From the NCBI GenBank assembly GCA_017405785.1, contig JAFQZR010000030.1:1-64000 (forward strand): DNA of 64,000 nt. Reading direction: 5' to 3'. The notes under the pieces were generated by a model. That model had not been told where the DNA came from. It did no database searches and saw nothing but the letters and a program-made list of their open reading frames with translations. Position 1 is the stretch's first letter. Every line of letters begins with the position of its first letter. Positions 1 through 8,542 of the stretch are shown here, in pieces. The DNA is from Erysipelotrichaceae bacterium. GTDB lineage: Bacteria; Bacillota_I; Bacilli_A; Erysipelotrichales; Erysipelotrichaceae. The position numbers were made by a program, and so were the translations under genes.

Positions 1-756
1 CCCAAGACTTCTTTACGTAACGAATAAGCTTGTTTATCTATCTCAAGAGATTTTTCATAATTTCCAATATGACGGTAAGACCCTGCTAAATTGTTTAACG
101 ATATAATTGTATCTGGATGATTTTCACCTAAGACTTCTTTTTGCAATGAATTTGCTTTCTCCAACAGCTCAAGAGTTTTTGCATAATTTCCAATTTTACT
201 GTACGACATTGCCAAATTATTTAACGATTTAATTGTATTTGGATGAGTTTCGCCAAATACCTCTTTTGTAAAAGAATATGTTTTCTCCATCAGCTCAAGA
301 GATTTTTCATAATTTCCAATTTTATAGTAAGACCCTGCTAAATTGTTTACCGATCTAATTGTATCTGGATGGTTTTCACCCAAGACTTCTTTACATATAG
401 AATATGCTTGTTCGTTCATTTCAAGCGCTTTTGCATAATTTCCAATTTTACTGTAAGACCCTGCCAAATTGCTTAACGATCTAATTGTATCTGGATGGTT
501 TTCACCCAAGACTTCTTTACGTAACGAATAAGCTTGTTTATCTATCTCAAGAGATTTTTCATAATTTCCAATATGACGGTAAGACCCTGCTAAATTGTTT
601 AACGATATAATTGTATCTGGATGGTTTTCACCCAAGACTTCTTTACGTAACAAATAAACTTGTTTATTTATTTCAAGAGCTTTTTTATAATTACCAACTT
701 CACCGTAAGAAATAGCTAAAATATTCAATGATTTTAATGTACTAGGATGATTTTCT
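1..756 (-). repeat. Tandem 126-bp coding repeats (six TPR units)
   Basis: The segment repeats with a 126-base period that matches the 42-residue TPR unit. Unit spacing is exact: the motif beginning CCCAAGACTTC recurs in phase, and bases 1-119 are identical to bases 505-623 (offset 504, four units). Other units are diverged by scattered substitutions. This suggests recent unequal exchange or gene conversion within the array, and units may continue past the left edge. Confidence 0.9.
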
Positions 757-1898
757 CCTTTTTCTCTTCTTGTTATTTCATATCTTTTTTCAGCCCAATA
801 TAAAGCTTTATTGTAATCAAGCTTGATACCTATTCCTTTACTATACATCTTATACAGTTTATTCACAGCCTCAAGCAAATTGGCATCTCCTGCTGAAGTG
901 ATAAGTTCTATTGCTCTTTCTCTGTTAACTTCAACATCAATCCCATCAAGATAAGCCAATCCCATAAGATAGTTGTGTACAGGATCATCTTTATTCTGTA
1001 AGGCCAATTCTCTTATAGCTCCGAGTATTCCTCTATCAAACTCATCATCGTTTTTTACATCAAAACATTCATTCAATCCTTCATATTGATTGAATAACTC
1101 TTCTTTGTCAGTAGGCACCATCTCAATTGGTAGAATCTTCTTGTTGCTTTTTACAGCCTCAGGATATTCTATGTTCCTTACATAGTTATCTTCATTGATG
1201 AGGTTAGGAGTGACAAGAAGTGTAAAGAGTTCACTCTTCTTCATTGCCTGTTCTATTACTTCATTAAATGATTCGCCTGGAACAAGATATTCATCATACC
1301 AGATAGCTATATCTCTACATACCGGATCATTATGAATTAGTCTCATCAATTCATCCGCGTGTTTTCTGTCTTTTTTACGGTAGCTTAAAAACACATAAGC
1401 ATCAAAAGCTGCTCTTATCCTGTTGGCCGTTTCATCATCTACCAATACTGATTGAAGATAATTCTTCAGTTTTTCTTTATAGCTGACCCCTGTATTATCA
1501 TTTCCTTCGGGATCAAGATACTGAAGGTCATTAAATCGGTCAGGATGTGAATACAATTTATCAATACCGTGATCAATCATTATAGGCAATACAGGAATAT
1601 GTTCTTCTCGGGCATATGCATAATCTTTTAACATGGCTCTGTTATCTTCTGTTAACAGTCTTAAAGTGACTGGTATAACAAAAAGGTTCATGTTCTTCAG
1701 TTCAACATTATATTCTTCTTCAGAAAAACCAACGCTAAGATCTCTAGTATAAAAAACTGCACAATCTGTCACCGAAAAAAGGTCATTAGTGATGCTTTCG
1801 AAAGTCTTTTCAAAATCACTAGGATAACAAGTAAAATATACTCTCGGTTTACCTTGAGGCTGTTCGCCTCCTTTAGTTTTCCACAATAACTGAGCCAT
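1..1898 (-). CDS. TIR-domain / Sel1 / tetratricopeptide-repeat protein, C-terminus cut by window edge
   Basis: My own translation gives 632 codons from an ATG at 1896-1898 without a stop to the left edge. Residues about 18-150 form a degenerate TIR-like module beginning PRVYFTCYPSDF. Residues about 164-262 form a clear TIR domain (FDAYVFLSYRKKDRKHADEL; IAIWYDEYLVPGESF; then NYVRNIEYPEA, where E244 sits at the place of the NADase glutamate). Residues about 305-372 look like two Sel1-type units. From about 385 there are six 42-residue kinesin-light-chain-type TPRs (NHPDTIxSLNNLAxSYxxIGNY). Bacterial TIR domains often hydrolyse NAD or make signalling nucleotides, commonly in phage defence; that role here is inference. 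The start lies 2 bases after the stop of the upstream NAGPA gene with no good Shine-Dalgarno, so translation is probably coupled. Base composition is more AT-rich than the neighbours. Confidence 0.85.
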   Translation of the reverse strand, partial: MAQLLWKTKGGEQPQGKPRVYFTCYPSDFEKTFESITNDLFSVTDCAVFYTRDLSVGFSEEEYNVELKNMNLFVIPVTLRLLTEDNRAMLKDYAYAREEHIPVLPIMIDHGIDKLYSHPDRFNDLQYLDPEGNDNTGVSYKEKLKNYLQSVLVDDETANRIRAAFDAYVFLSYRKKDRKHADELMRLIHNDPVCRDIAIWYDEYLVPGESFNEVIEQAMKKSELFTLLVTPNLINEDNYVRNIEYPEAVKSNKKILPIEMVPTDKEELFNQYEGLNECFDVKNDDEFDRGILGAIRELALQNKDDPVHNYLMGLAYLDGIDVEVNRERAIELITSAGDANLLEAVNKLYKMYSKGIGIKLDYNKALYWAEKRYEITRREKGENHPSTLKSLNILAISYGEVGNYKKALEINKQVYLLRKEVLGENHPDTIISLNNLAGSYRHIGNYEKSLEIDKQAYSLRKEVLGENHPDTIRSLSNLAGSYSKIGNYAKALEMNEQAYSICKEVLGENHPDTIRSVNNLAGSYYKIGNYEKSLELMEKTYSFTKEVFGETHPNTIKSLNNLAMSYSKIGNYAKTLELLEKANSLQKEVLGENHPDTIISLNNLAGSYRHIGNYEKSLEIDKQAYSLRKEVL

Positions 1899-1900
1899 TA

Positions 1901-3241
1901 TTATTTTACATACAGACCTGCCGGTACTGCCCTTTCTATTTCTGAGAAATCATCCGGATCACGGTCTGAGATCTTCAGTGAACGTTTATTCTTGATTAAC
2001 AGCTGTGCACTTCCTCCGCCATCCAGATTAATGCCGTTGTAAACACCCATCTTCTCACAGATATCTGCTACTTCCATCAATGAAGCTCCACAGCTTTCCT
2101 CTTTCGGATCATGTCCGAACTTGCCGGCACCTTCAAACCATAAGATCATAGGTTTATTATTCTTGTCAGCTCCTAAGACAATACGCGGTGCTCTGTCCTT
2201 GTTATAGTTGCGCGGATACATTGAAGGCGGATATGATGTGTATCCCAGATTAAGAAAATTATAGAATCGGGAAATAAACTTATCAGTCTTAACCCCGTTC
2301 ACAATGGCACTGTTACCTACCTGTAAGGCAAATCTGATCTTCTTCAGTCCGCGGTATATTACCTGATAACGGTGAATGTTGACCTTATCATCCAGTTTCA
2401 TAACAAAGCCGCTGCCAGGAACAGGTGTATTTCCGCCTTCCTTAATGGCTACTATCTCTCTGCCGATTATTACAAGATCATATCCTCCTGCAGGAGTTTT
2501 CTTGTAATCAGGTCTGCAGTATATCCTGCAGTTTTCCCTGTTACGGTAAAGCGTATTATCAACCTGTATTTCCAGATCATCCAGTGTGATCTTCTCTATT
2601 GAAACTTTATTGTCCTGGTCAACTACCAGTACTTCCCTGTCAAACAGAGGCGGGCTTTCAATTATCCCGTTTTTGACATTCAGACCAATCGCATTCCCCA
2701 GTACATCGTAACCTGTCGAACAGTCAAAACGGTCCATGACAAAGAATGAAGAATTGACCTTTACTCTGGCGTCTACCTGGTTCTGAGACAGGAAACCAAA
2801 GGAATTGCCAACAGCCAGAATCGTCACAAAAGGCAGTTTACCGTTGGCTATCTGCAGGCAGTTCTTTCTGGCCAGTTCACTGTAAAGCTTTCTGGCTTTT
2901 TCCTCTGTTATGCGTACCGAACCATCATGATACTTGGCACTCTTTCTTAAAGCGACATTAGCCCGTATGAGTTTATTGAGCATCAGACCGTATTCACTGT
3001 CATACATCGGTATTTCGGTCTCCAGATCATCAGGAAGCCTGAAAAGAACACTCTTGCCGAAAAGATTACCGTACCGTTTGGCAAAGACATTCTTATAGAA
3101 CGTTCCCAGATTTATGAAGGCTTGTTCGCTGTATTCAGGATGCAGAAAAAACAGATCATCCCAGCTGTCACAGATGACTGCCTGGACTCTCTGTATTTCA
3201 TTACTGTCTGAATATGTGTATGTTTTCAGAATCGATTTCAT
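1901..3241 (-). CDS. NAGPA-type phosphodiester glycosidase family protein, apparently cytoplasmic
   Basis: 446 residues. The C-terminal half matches the phosphodiester-glycosidase (NAGPA, exopolysaccharide biosynthesis) domain: KVNSSFFVMD near 161-170, DVLGNAIGL near 179-187, APRIVLGADKNN near 351-362 and the hallmark GINLDGGGSAQLL near 403-415. Characterised relatives cut N-acetylglucosamine from phosphodiesters. There is no signal peptide or membrane segment, which is unusual because many bacterial NAGPA proteins are exported. The first 130 residues are helical and unrecognised. A ribosome site AAGGA precedes the ATG closely. It is the first gene of a two-gene unit with the TIR-TPR gene, so it may act on an intracellular sugar-phosphate or nucleotide-like diester; that link is inference. 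Confidence 0.75.
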   Translation of the reverse strand: MKSILKTYTYSDSNEIQRVQAVICDSWDDLFFLHPEYSEQAFINLGTFYKNVFAKRYGNLFGKSVLFRLPDDLETEIPMYDSEYGLMLNKLIRANVALRKSAKYHDGSVRITEEKARKLYSELARKNCLQIANGKLPFVTILAVGNSFGFLSQNQVDARVKVNSSFFVMDRFDCSTGYDVLGNAIGLNVKNGIIESPPLFDREVLVVDQDNKVSIEKITLDDLEIQVDNTLYRNRENCRIYCRPDYKKTPAGGYDLVIIGREIVAIKEGGNTPVPGSGFVMKLDDKVNIHRYQVIYRGLKKIRFALQVGNSAIVNGVKTDKFISRFYNFLNLGYTSYPPSMYPRNYNKDRAPRIVLGADKNNKPMILWFEGAGKFGHDPKEESCGASLMEVADICEKMGVYNGINLDGGGSAQLLIKNKRSLKISDRDPDDFSEIERAVPAGLYVK

Positions 3242-3247
3242 GTCCTT

Positions 3248-3290
3248 ATTTTATCACATGTATATATAATTGTTATTTTTATGATAAAAT
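3248..3290. promoter_or_regulatory. Perfect 9-bp inverted repeat between divergent genes
   Basis: ATTTTATCA (3248-3256) and TGATAAAAT (3282-3290) form a perfect inverted repeat with a 25-base spacer in the 93-base gap between the NAGPA gene and the UMF1 transporter gene. It could be an operator or two mirrored AT-rich promoter elements; the sequence does not decide. Confidence 0.3.
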
Positions 3291-3334
3291 AAATTAGTGT
3301 TTCACAATTAAATACAATTTGAAAAGGAGAATTT

Positions 3335-4603
3335 ATGTTTAAAGGGTTAACTAAAGAAGAGAAATCCTGGGTACTGTATGACGTCGGTAACTCAGCTTTC
3401 ACCATGTTGGCATGTTCACTGATTCCTATCTGGTTCAAAGATCTGGCCATTGGTACTGCTCCTGGTCAGATCGACTCTGATAAAGCTACCGCTTATTATG
3501 CCCTGGCAATCACCATTGTAACGATCATTGTTGCTCTGATCGGGCCGGTATGCGGTGCCATCGCTGACCATAAGGACAAAAAGAAGATCTTCTTCACTAC
3601 TTCAGTCGCACTTGGTGTCATCGGATGCATAATCAACGGCTTCGCCACTAACTGGGTAACTTTCATTGTCATTTATGTACTGGCTAAGATATTCTATTCA
3701 GCATCTCTGACCTTCTACGATTCCATGCTTAACGACGTTACAACGGAAGAGAGAATGGATGAGGTATCATCATACGGCTATGCCTGGGGTTATATCGGTT
3801 CATGTATTCCGTTCCTGGTTGCCATGGTTGCTTACATCCTGTCTGGCGGCTTAAAGCCTGAACTGATGCTGTTCTCACCGTTTGTCGGCAAGATGATTGG
3901 CTTTACCGTTACAGCCGTCTGGTGGTTCTTAGTAACCGTACCTTTAATCAAGAATTATAAACAGCGTAACTACGTCGAGGCCGAAAAAGGCGAGATCGGT
4001 AAGGTCTTTGCCAAGATCGGCAACACCTTAAAGAGAATCTTCCTGGAAGATAAGAAAGTCTTCCTGTTCCTTATCGCCTTCTTCCTGTACATCGATGGTG
4101 TCGGAACCATCATTGATAACTGCATCAACATCGGAACTGACTTAAATCTGCCTACTGTCGGTCAGGTAGTATTCCTGCTGGCTACTCAGGTAGTTGCCTT
4201 CGGCGGATCACTGGTATTTGCCAGACTGTCAAAGAAATATGCCACAGTACCTCTGATTCTCATCTGTATTGTCGGTTATTTCTGCGTCTGCATCTATGCC
4301 CTGTTCCTTAAGAACTTATTTGACTTCGCCATCCTGGCCTTTGGTGTAGGCTGCTTCCAGGGTTCAATCCAGTCCCTGTCCAGAAGCTACTTCTCCAAGA
4401 TCATTCCGGCAGAGAACTCAGGTGAATACTTCGGTATCTACGATATCTTCTCAAAGGGTGCTTCCTTCTTAGGATCAGCTGTTATCGCCTTAGTCAAGTT
4501 CATGGGCGGTTCCATCAACATCGCAGTTGCCCTGCTGTCAATCTTCTTCGCCTTAGGGTTTGTCTTCCTGAAGCTGTCTGACAAGCAGAAGAAAATGAAC
4601 TGA
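3335..4603 (+). CDS. UMF1 (Atg22-like) family MFS transporter
   Basis: 422 residues with about twelve hydrophobic segments. The opening LTKEEKSWVLYDVGNSAF and the later YDSMLNDVTTEERMDEVSSYGYAWGYIGS are typical of the UMF1 branch of the major facilitator superfamily related to yeast Atg22. Substrate is unknown; vacuolar Atg22 exports amino acids, but bacterial members are uncharacterised. The ATG has a strong AAAAGGAG site 7 bases upstream. The gene stands alone on the plus strand, divergent from the NAGPA gene, and ends at a strong terminator. Confidence 0.88.
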   Translation: MFKGLTKEEKSWVLYDVGNSAFTMLACSLIPIWFKDLAIGTAPGQIDSDKATAYYALAITIVTIIVALIGPVCGAIADHKDKKKIFFTTSVALGVIGCIINGFATNWVTFIVIYVLAKIFYSASLTFYDSMLNDVTTEERMDEVSSYGYAWGYIGSCIPFLVAMVAYILSGGLKPELMLFSPFVGKMIGFTVTAVWWFLVTVPLIKNYKQRNYVEAEKGEIGKVFAKIGNTLKRIFLEDKKVFLFLIAFFLYIDGVGTIIDNCINIGTDLNLPTVGQVVFLLATQVVAFGGSLVFARLSKKYATVPLILICIVGYFCVCIYALFLKNLFDFAILAFGVGCFQGSIQSLSRSYFSKIIPAENSGEYFGIYDIFSKGASFLGSAVIALVKFMGGSINIAVALLSIFFALGFVFLKLSDKQKKMN

Positions 4604-4623
4604 TTCAGTCCATATCATATAAT

Positions 4624-4655
4624 AAACCTCAGCATTAATTAAAGCTGAGGTTTTT
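4624..4655 (+). terminator. Rho-independent terminator of the UMF1 gene
   Basis: Stem AAACCTCAGC / GCTGAGGTTT (4624-4633 with 4644-4653) with a 10-base loop, followed by TTTTT. It begins 20 bases after the transporter stop codon. Confidence 0.9.
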
Positions 4656-4688
4656 ATTAACGTAATAATTACTTTATACAAAGGCTTT

Positions 4689-5074
4689 TTAATAGTCTCT
4701 TCTTGGACACTCTATGATTCCCTTAACAGTCTCATTTCCCAGAGTTACTTCCAGCTGTGAGCCATTCTGTATTCTGAATGGTTCACATTCTTTTATCGGC
4801 TTTCCGGATGAATCCATCCACCCAATCTCATCGCGAGTAAAGACTTTTCCATTAATCACCAGACGATTTACATCAGAAGATTTTAGCTTGATATCACTGA
4901 TCTCAATTGCGGCAGTGCTTTTTCCGCTTACTATGTATGGTGTTAATGCTCTGGCAACACAGCCGTCGGACTATATCTGATCTGCATTCTGGTTGGGAGG
5001 TATTTTGCGGTTTTGCAGATAATTTTACCTGCTATTAATATTACAATTAAAGCCCCTAGGATATAAAAATACAT
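4689..5074 (-). pseudogene. Frameshifted gene for a small membrane-anchored protein
   Basis: On the minus strand an ATG at 5072-5074 opens MYFYILGALIVILIAGK, a single N-terminal membrane helix, and runs to a stop after ...RYSPTAVLPEH. A second frame then continues without interruption as VARALTPYIVSGKSTAAIE and ends IIECPRRDY at 4689. Joining the frames by one base near 4961-4975 gives a coherent protein of about 128 residues (helix plus beta-rich extracytoplasmic domain). I do not recognise the family. Either a recent one-base frameshift or a sequencing error explains it. It lies just downstream of the PQ-loop gene, in the same direction. Confidence 0.65.
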
Positions 5075-5086
5075 CTGAATTCATAT

Positions 5087-5374
5087 TTACTTTGATTCAA
5101 GCTTTCTGTTTCGATAGTATATCAGCAGATTAACTATCAGACTTACCAGATTGATGACATAAACAATTAATACATACCACTTCTTGTCAATCTGAGCCAT
5201 GTAACTCCGATTTGTCAGTTTAGATCCTATTCCGGCTACGTATCCGGTAAAAATCAATAACAGAAACAGCAGACTGGTACCCTTGGTATTACGGGCCTTA
5301 TATGCCTTGACCGCATTTACCGGCCAGGACACTCCAAAACAGACAAGCATGATTATTTCAAGTAATTCAGACAT
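5087..5374 (-). CDS. PQ-loop / SemiSWEET-like three-helix membrane protein
   Basis: 95 residues with three hydrophobic helices. The first helix is followed by FGVSWPVNAVKAYKARNTKG and then TSLLFLLLIFTGYVAGIG, the pattern of PQ-loop (MtN3/SemiSWEET) proteins, in which a proline motif is followed by a basic loop and T-K-G-S. SemiSWEETs dimerise and move sugars, but substrate cannot be inferred. AAGGAGG lies 11 bases before the ATG. The gene is 25 bases downstream of the aminopeptidase gene and may be cotranscribed with it. Confidence 0.7.
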   Translation of the reverse strand: MSELLEIIMLVCFGVSWPVNAVKAYKARNTKGTSLLFLLLIFTGYVAGIGSKLTNRSYMAQIDKKWYVLIVYVINLVSLIVNLLIYYRNRKLESK

Positions 5375-5399
5375 AGGCTACACTGCCTCCTTAAAGATA

Positions 5400-6611
5400 T
5401 TATATAGCAAAGTCTCCCTTATCGAATATGACAATTTCTCTGCCGTCTTCAGTTGTACCGACAATATGCATGTCCTCAGTACCGATCATGAAGTCGATAT
5501 GTATCACTGAATCATTGAACGTATATCTTGGATCTGAGCACTTACCGCCCAGGCCCCTGCCCAAAGCCAGATGGCATGATGCGTTTTCGTCGATCAGAGT
5601 CGTATAGTAGACAATACCGCTCATGGAAATCGGTGAATGATACTCAACCAGAGCTGCCTCACCCAGATAACCGGCATTTTCATCCATGGTTACCAGAGCT
5701 TCCAGCATTTCCTTGCCTTCATTGGCGATTACTTCCACGACCTTGCCGTTTTCAAAACGGAAACCGAAATTCTCAACACTCTTGCCTCCGAGTACTAAAG
5801 GTCTGGACGCAAAGACCACACCGTTGGTTCCGAACTTCTCCGGAGTCGTGCAGATCTCTTCGGTCGGAATGTTGGCATTATGTCTGATGAAGTTTGCCGG
5901 CAGCTTGCGGTTACCGAAACTGAACTTGGAATCAGGTGTCAGTTCAATCACCAGATCAGTTCCGTTGGAAGCGGTATAGTGGAACTTCGTAAAGTGATAT
6001 GAGTCGATGATGTCGCCCTTTTCTCTCTTTCTGGCATTCTTTTCTTCCCAGGTTTTTACCACATCATTGTCTTCATCGATATAGCACAACTTCAGGATCA
6101 GTTTCCAGAGTTCTTCGTATCTCTTCTCTTCTTCAACATCCTTCAGAATGAAATCAGCCCACTCCTTGGTAGGAATCATGGCGATGCACCACTGACAGTG
6201 TTTCTCTCTGGATGCCTTTCTCATGATGTTTCTGACAGCGTCAGTATGCGCAAAGATCGCATTGGCCTGATCTTCCGGAACATCAGCCATCAAGGCCGGA
6301 TTGACTCCTTCCAGTCTGATGTAGCAGGCTCCCTCATCAAGATACTGCGTGCACTGCAACGATTCCCAAGGCTCAACCTTTCTGACGTCTTCATTGCTTC
6401 TGTATTTGGCCGCAACCTTCAGGTTTGGTTCATCCAGATAATGAATTACGACATTACCGGCCCCGATCTTGTAACATTCTTCCGCGAATATCGGAGTAAA
6501 ATAGGCTCCTTCGATGGCCGCCTCTACCAGAACAGTCTGACCAGGCTGAACGTTCAGTCCCACTCTGGCCAGTGTATATGCATATTTATGCTGCATCTTT
6601 TCCAGATTCAT
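5400..6611 (-). CDS. M29-family (AmpS/PepS-type) metallo-aminopeptidase
   Basis: 403 residues, the usual length for peptidase family M29. The N-terminus (YAYTLARVGLNVQPGQTV) and the metal-site segments agree with the family: NIPTEEICTTPEKFGTNGVV, NEGKEML, GEAALVEYHSPIS, then HLALGRG and VIHIDFMIGTEDMHIVG supply the expected Glu, His and Asp ligands of a two-metal site. These cytosolic enzymes release N-terminal amino acids from peptides. A strong AAAGGAGG site precedes the ATG. Confidence 0.92.
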   Translation of the reverse strand: MNLEKMQHKYAYTLARVGLNVQPGQTVLVEAAIEGAYFTPIFAEECYKIGAGNVVIHYLDEPNLKVAAKYRSNEDVRKVEPWESLQCTQYLDEGACYIRLEGVNPALMADVPEDQANAIFAHTDAVRNIMRKASREKHCQWCIAMIPTKEWADFILKDVEEEKRYEELWKLILKLCYIDEDNDVVKTWEEKNARKREKGDIIDSYHFTKFHYTASNGTDLVIELTPDSKFSFGNRKLPANFIRHNANIPTEEICTTPEKFGTNGVVFASRPLVLGGKSVENFGFRFENGKVVEVIANEGKEMLEALVTMDENAGYLGEAALVEYHSPISMSGIVYYTTLIDENASCHLALGRGLGGKCSDPRYTFNDSVIHIDFMIGTEDMHIVGTTEDGREIVIFDKGDFAI

Positions 6612-6680
6612 AATGATGCCTCCTTTAAAATCTTTTTTTCATAATAGTAAAAAACCCATCTTAACGCAAACGATTTACAC

Positions 6681-6707
6681 AGAAAAACCGCAATAATGCG
6701 GTTTCTG
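6681..6707 (-). terminator. Terminator of the dusB-propeller-ABC unit
   Basis: Stem AAACCGCA / TGCGGTTT (6685-6692 with 6697-6704), on the minus strand followed by TTTTTCTG. It starts a few bases beyond the stop of the ABC permease gene. Confidence 0.8.
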
Positions 6708-6708
6708 T

Positions 6709-7626
6709 TTATACGTCCTTACGGCTAATAATACTGAAGCTGGCAGCGTAGTTGAATACGGTCAGTACTCCATACATGATCACTATGACCAGTTTCGGAA
6801 TGACATCGTTGGCCAGCATCATGGAGCTGTTACTGACATGGGTGACATCCTTATCCAAAGACACTTCCTGGAAGATGCCCATCAGAATTGTCGGCATCTG
6901 CAGCTGACCGGTCGTACCCTTGATTCCGCCGTAGAAATCACAGCACCAGCCAAACAGGGATCCGAAGTGATAGTTGACATCGGCATAATACAGCAGATCA
7001 GATGGGTATGTCTTATTCGCAATCATCAGTACAACTCTGACGATGACCGGAATGGCTGTTATTGCAATGATGAGGAACATCATCGGCAATAACGCAATTA
7101 TTCTCTTCTTAGCCAGACAGCTTAAAAGTACGGCCAGGGAACTGAAGAAGAATATGACAATTAATCCGTACATGATGTATGCCGGGAAGTAACACAGCAG
7201 ATCCATCATGATATTGCCGTCAAACTGACCTTTTATGGTTTCCGTCAGATAGAAAGTGCTTAATCCCAGGATCATCAGTATGACGCTGCCGCCCAGCATG
7301 CCCAGCACCTTGCCAAGCAGGATGGAACGGCGGCTGTTAGGCTTAGATACCAGCAGTCTGATCGTTCCCTCGTGAACTTCACCGGCAATCAGTCCGCTGC
7401 CTACTGAGGAGACAATGCTCATCAGTATGACACCGTTGATCAGGAAGAACACAGCCAGATGCTGTACCAGCAGACGTTCGTTAAGATAAGTGACATATGC
7501 CGGAGTAGTGGTGATGCTGCCGGCTTTTCCGGCAATGAATCCACCGGCCAGACCGGCCAGAATGACCAGTATGACTGCCGGGATTCTGAGAGTTTCCTCA
7601 AGCGTTCTCTTTATTATCACTTTCAT
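6709..7626 (-). CDS. ABC-2 type transporter permease
   Basis: 305 residues with about six hydrophobic segments. The region ASSVGSGLIAGEVHEGTIRL followed by LLVSKPNSRRSILLGKVLG is the conserved cytoplasmic loop of ABC-2 permeases (NatB/YhaP-like, ABC2_membrane_2 type), which couples to the ATPase. The start overlaps the end of the ATPase gene by 29 bases. With the ATPase it should form a half-exporter; the substrate is unknown. The preceding gene encodes a giant surface propeller, a possible accessory or client. Confidence 0.85.
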   Translation of the reverse strand: MKVIIKRTLEETLRIPAVILVILAGLAGGFIAGKAGSITTTPAYVTYLNERLLVQHLAVFFLINGVILMSIVSSVGSGLIAGEVHEGTIRLLVSKPNSRRSILLGKVLGMLGGSVILMILGLSTFYLTETIKGQFDGNIMMDLLCYFPAYIMYGLIVIFFFSSLAVLLSCLAKKRIIALLPMMFLIIAITAIPVIVRVVLMIANKTYPSDLLYYADVNYHFGSLFGWCCDFYGGIKGTTGQLQMPTILMGIFQEVSLDKDVTHVSNSSMMLANDVIPKLVIVIMYGVLTVFNYAASFSIISRKDV

Positions 7627-8542
7627 GAGTATTGCCCTCCATTATCCGTTTATACAGTGAATCCAGTGACAGGACTTCTTCCTGCAGCAGATTCAGTGTC
7701 ATGTGATTGTTGAATACACAGGATACGATATCCTGCTTCAGTCCTGGCATGTCATCACTGACAAATCTCAGTCCTTCTTCAGTAACCGTACACTGATACT
7801 TGGAACCTAACTGCTCATGAAGCAGTTCGTTATTGTCGGTGTTAACATTCAGGATACCCTTCTTGAACATTTCCTGAGCCTCATGGATCGGGGCATCAAG
7901 AATGATCTTCCCGTGGTTGATCATAATTACGTGATTGATAACCGTTTCAAGTTCCGTCAGAACATGGGAACTGATGAACACTGTCAGATGTTCCTTCTCA
8001 ACCATGTCTCTTACTGTTTCCAGTATTTCCTGACGGCTGGTCGGGTCCAGGTTGGCTGTCGGTTCATCCAGCAGCAGTACTTTCGGATAGTTAATCATGG
8101 CCTGTGCCAGTGATACTTTCTTCTTCATGCCTGTAGAGAACTTGGCCACCTTACGTCCAGCATGTTCCGTCAGATCGAACTTCTCCAGAAGTTCCTTTGT
8201 TCTGGCTGTAGCCGCCTTGTCGCTCATGCCTGAGAGCGTACCCATGTAATGCAGGTATTCGGCACAGCTCATGTCCCGGTAGAAACTGGTGAATTCCGGA
8301 GAATAACCCAGTAATTGCAGAGCTTCGGTAGAAGCCAGAGGATGTCCGAAGACTTTTCCGGAACCGCTGGTCGGAAACAGTGAACCCATGATCATGGCCA
8401 TGGTCGTACTCTTGCCGGCACCGTTAGGTCCGACAAAGCCGTAGATCTTGCCCGGTTCCAGCTTTAATGAAATGTCATCAACAGCGGTGAAATTACCGAA
8501 TTTCTTGGTAATGTTTTTGAGTTCAACGCAGTATTCAGTCAT
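7598..8542 (-). CDS. ABC transporter ATP-binding protein
   Basis: 314 residues. Walker A GPNGAGKST, signature KFSTGMKKKVSLAQA, Walker B VLLLDEPTANLDP and the H-loop ISSHVL are all intact. The roughly 80-residue C-terminal extension after the ATPase core resembles that of CcmA/NatA-type exporters. It overlaps the propeller gene stop by one base and the permease start by 29 bases, so the three are translationally linked. It powers the adjacent ABC-2 permease. Confidence 0.92.
   Translation of the reverse strand: MTEYCVELKNITKKFGNFTAVDDISLKLEPGKIYGFVGPNGAGKSTTMAMIMGSLFPTSGSGKVFGHPLASTEALQLLGYSPEFTSFYRDMSCAEYLHYMGTLSGMSDKAATARTKELLEKFDLTEHAGRKVAKFSTGMKKKVSLAQAMINYPKVLLLDEPTANLDPTSRQEILETVRDMVEKEHLTVFISSHVLTELETVINHVIMINHGKIILDAPIHEAQEMFKKGILNVNTDNNELLHEQLGSKYQCTVTEEGLRFVSDDMPGLKQDIVSCVFNNHMTLNLLQEEVLSLDSLYKRIMEGNTHESDNKENA

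Noticed and set aside
1-756. CRISPR-like direct repeats
   Set aside because: The period is 126 bases with no unique spacers, and the repeats are in frame in a protein as TPR units.
5528-5979. Plus-strand frames inside the M29 gene (and similar shadows elsewhere)
   Set aside because: They are mirror frames of strongly supported genes, without ribosome sites or recognisable motifs.
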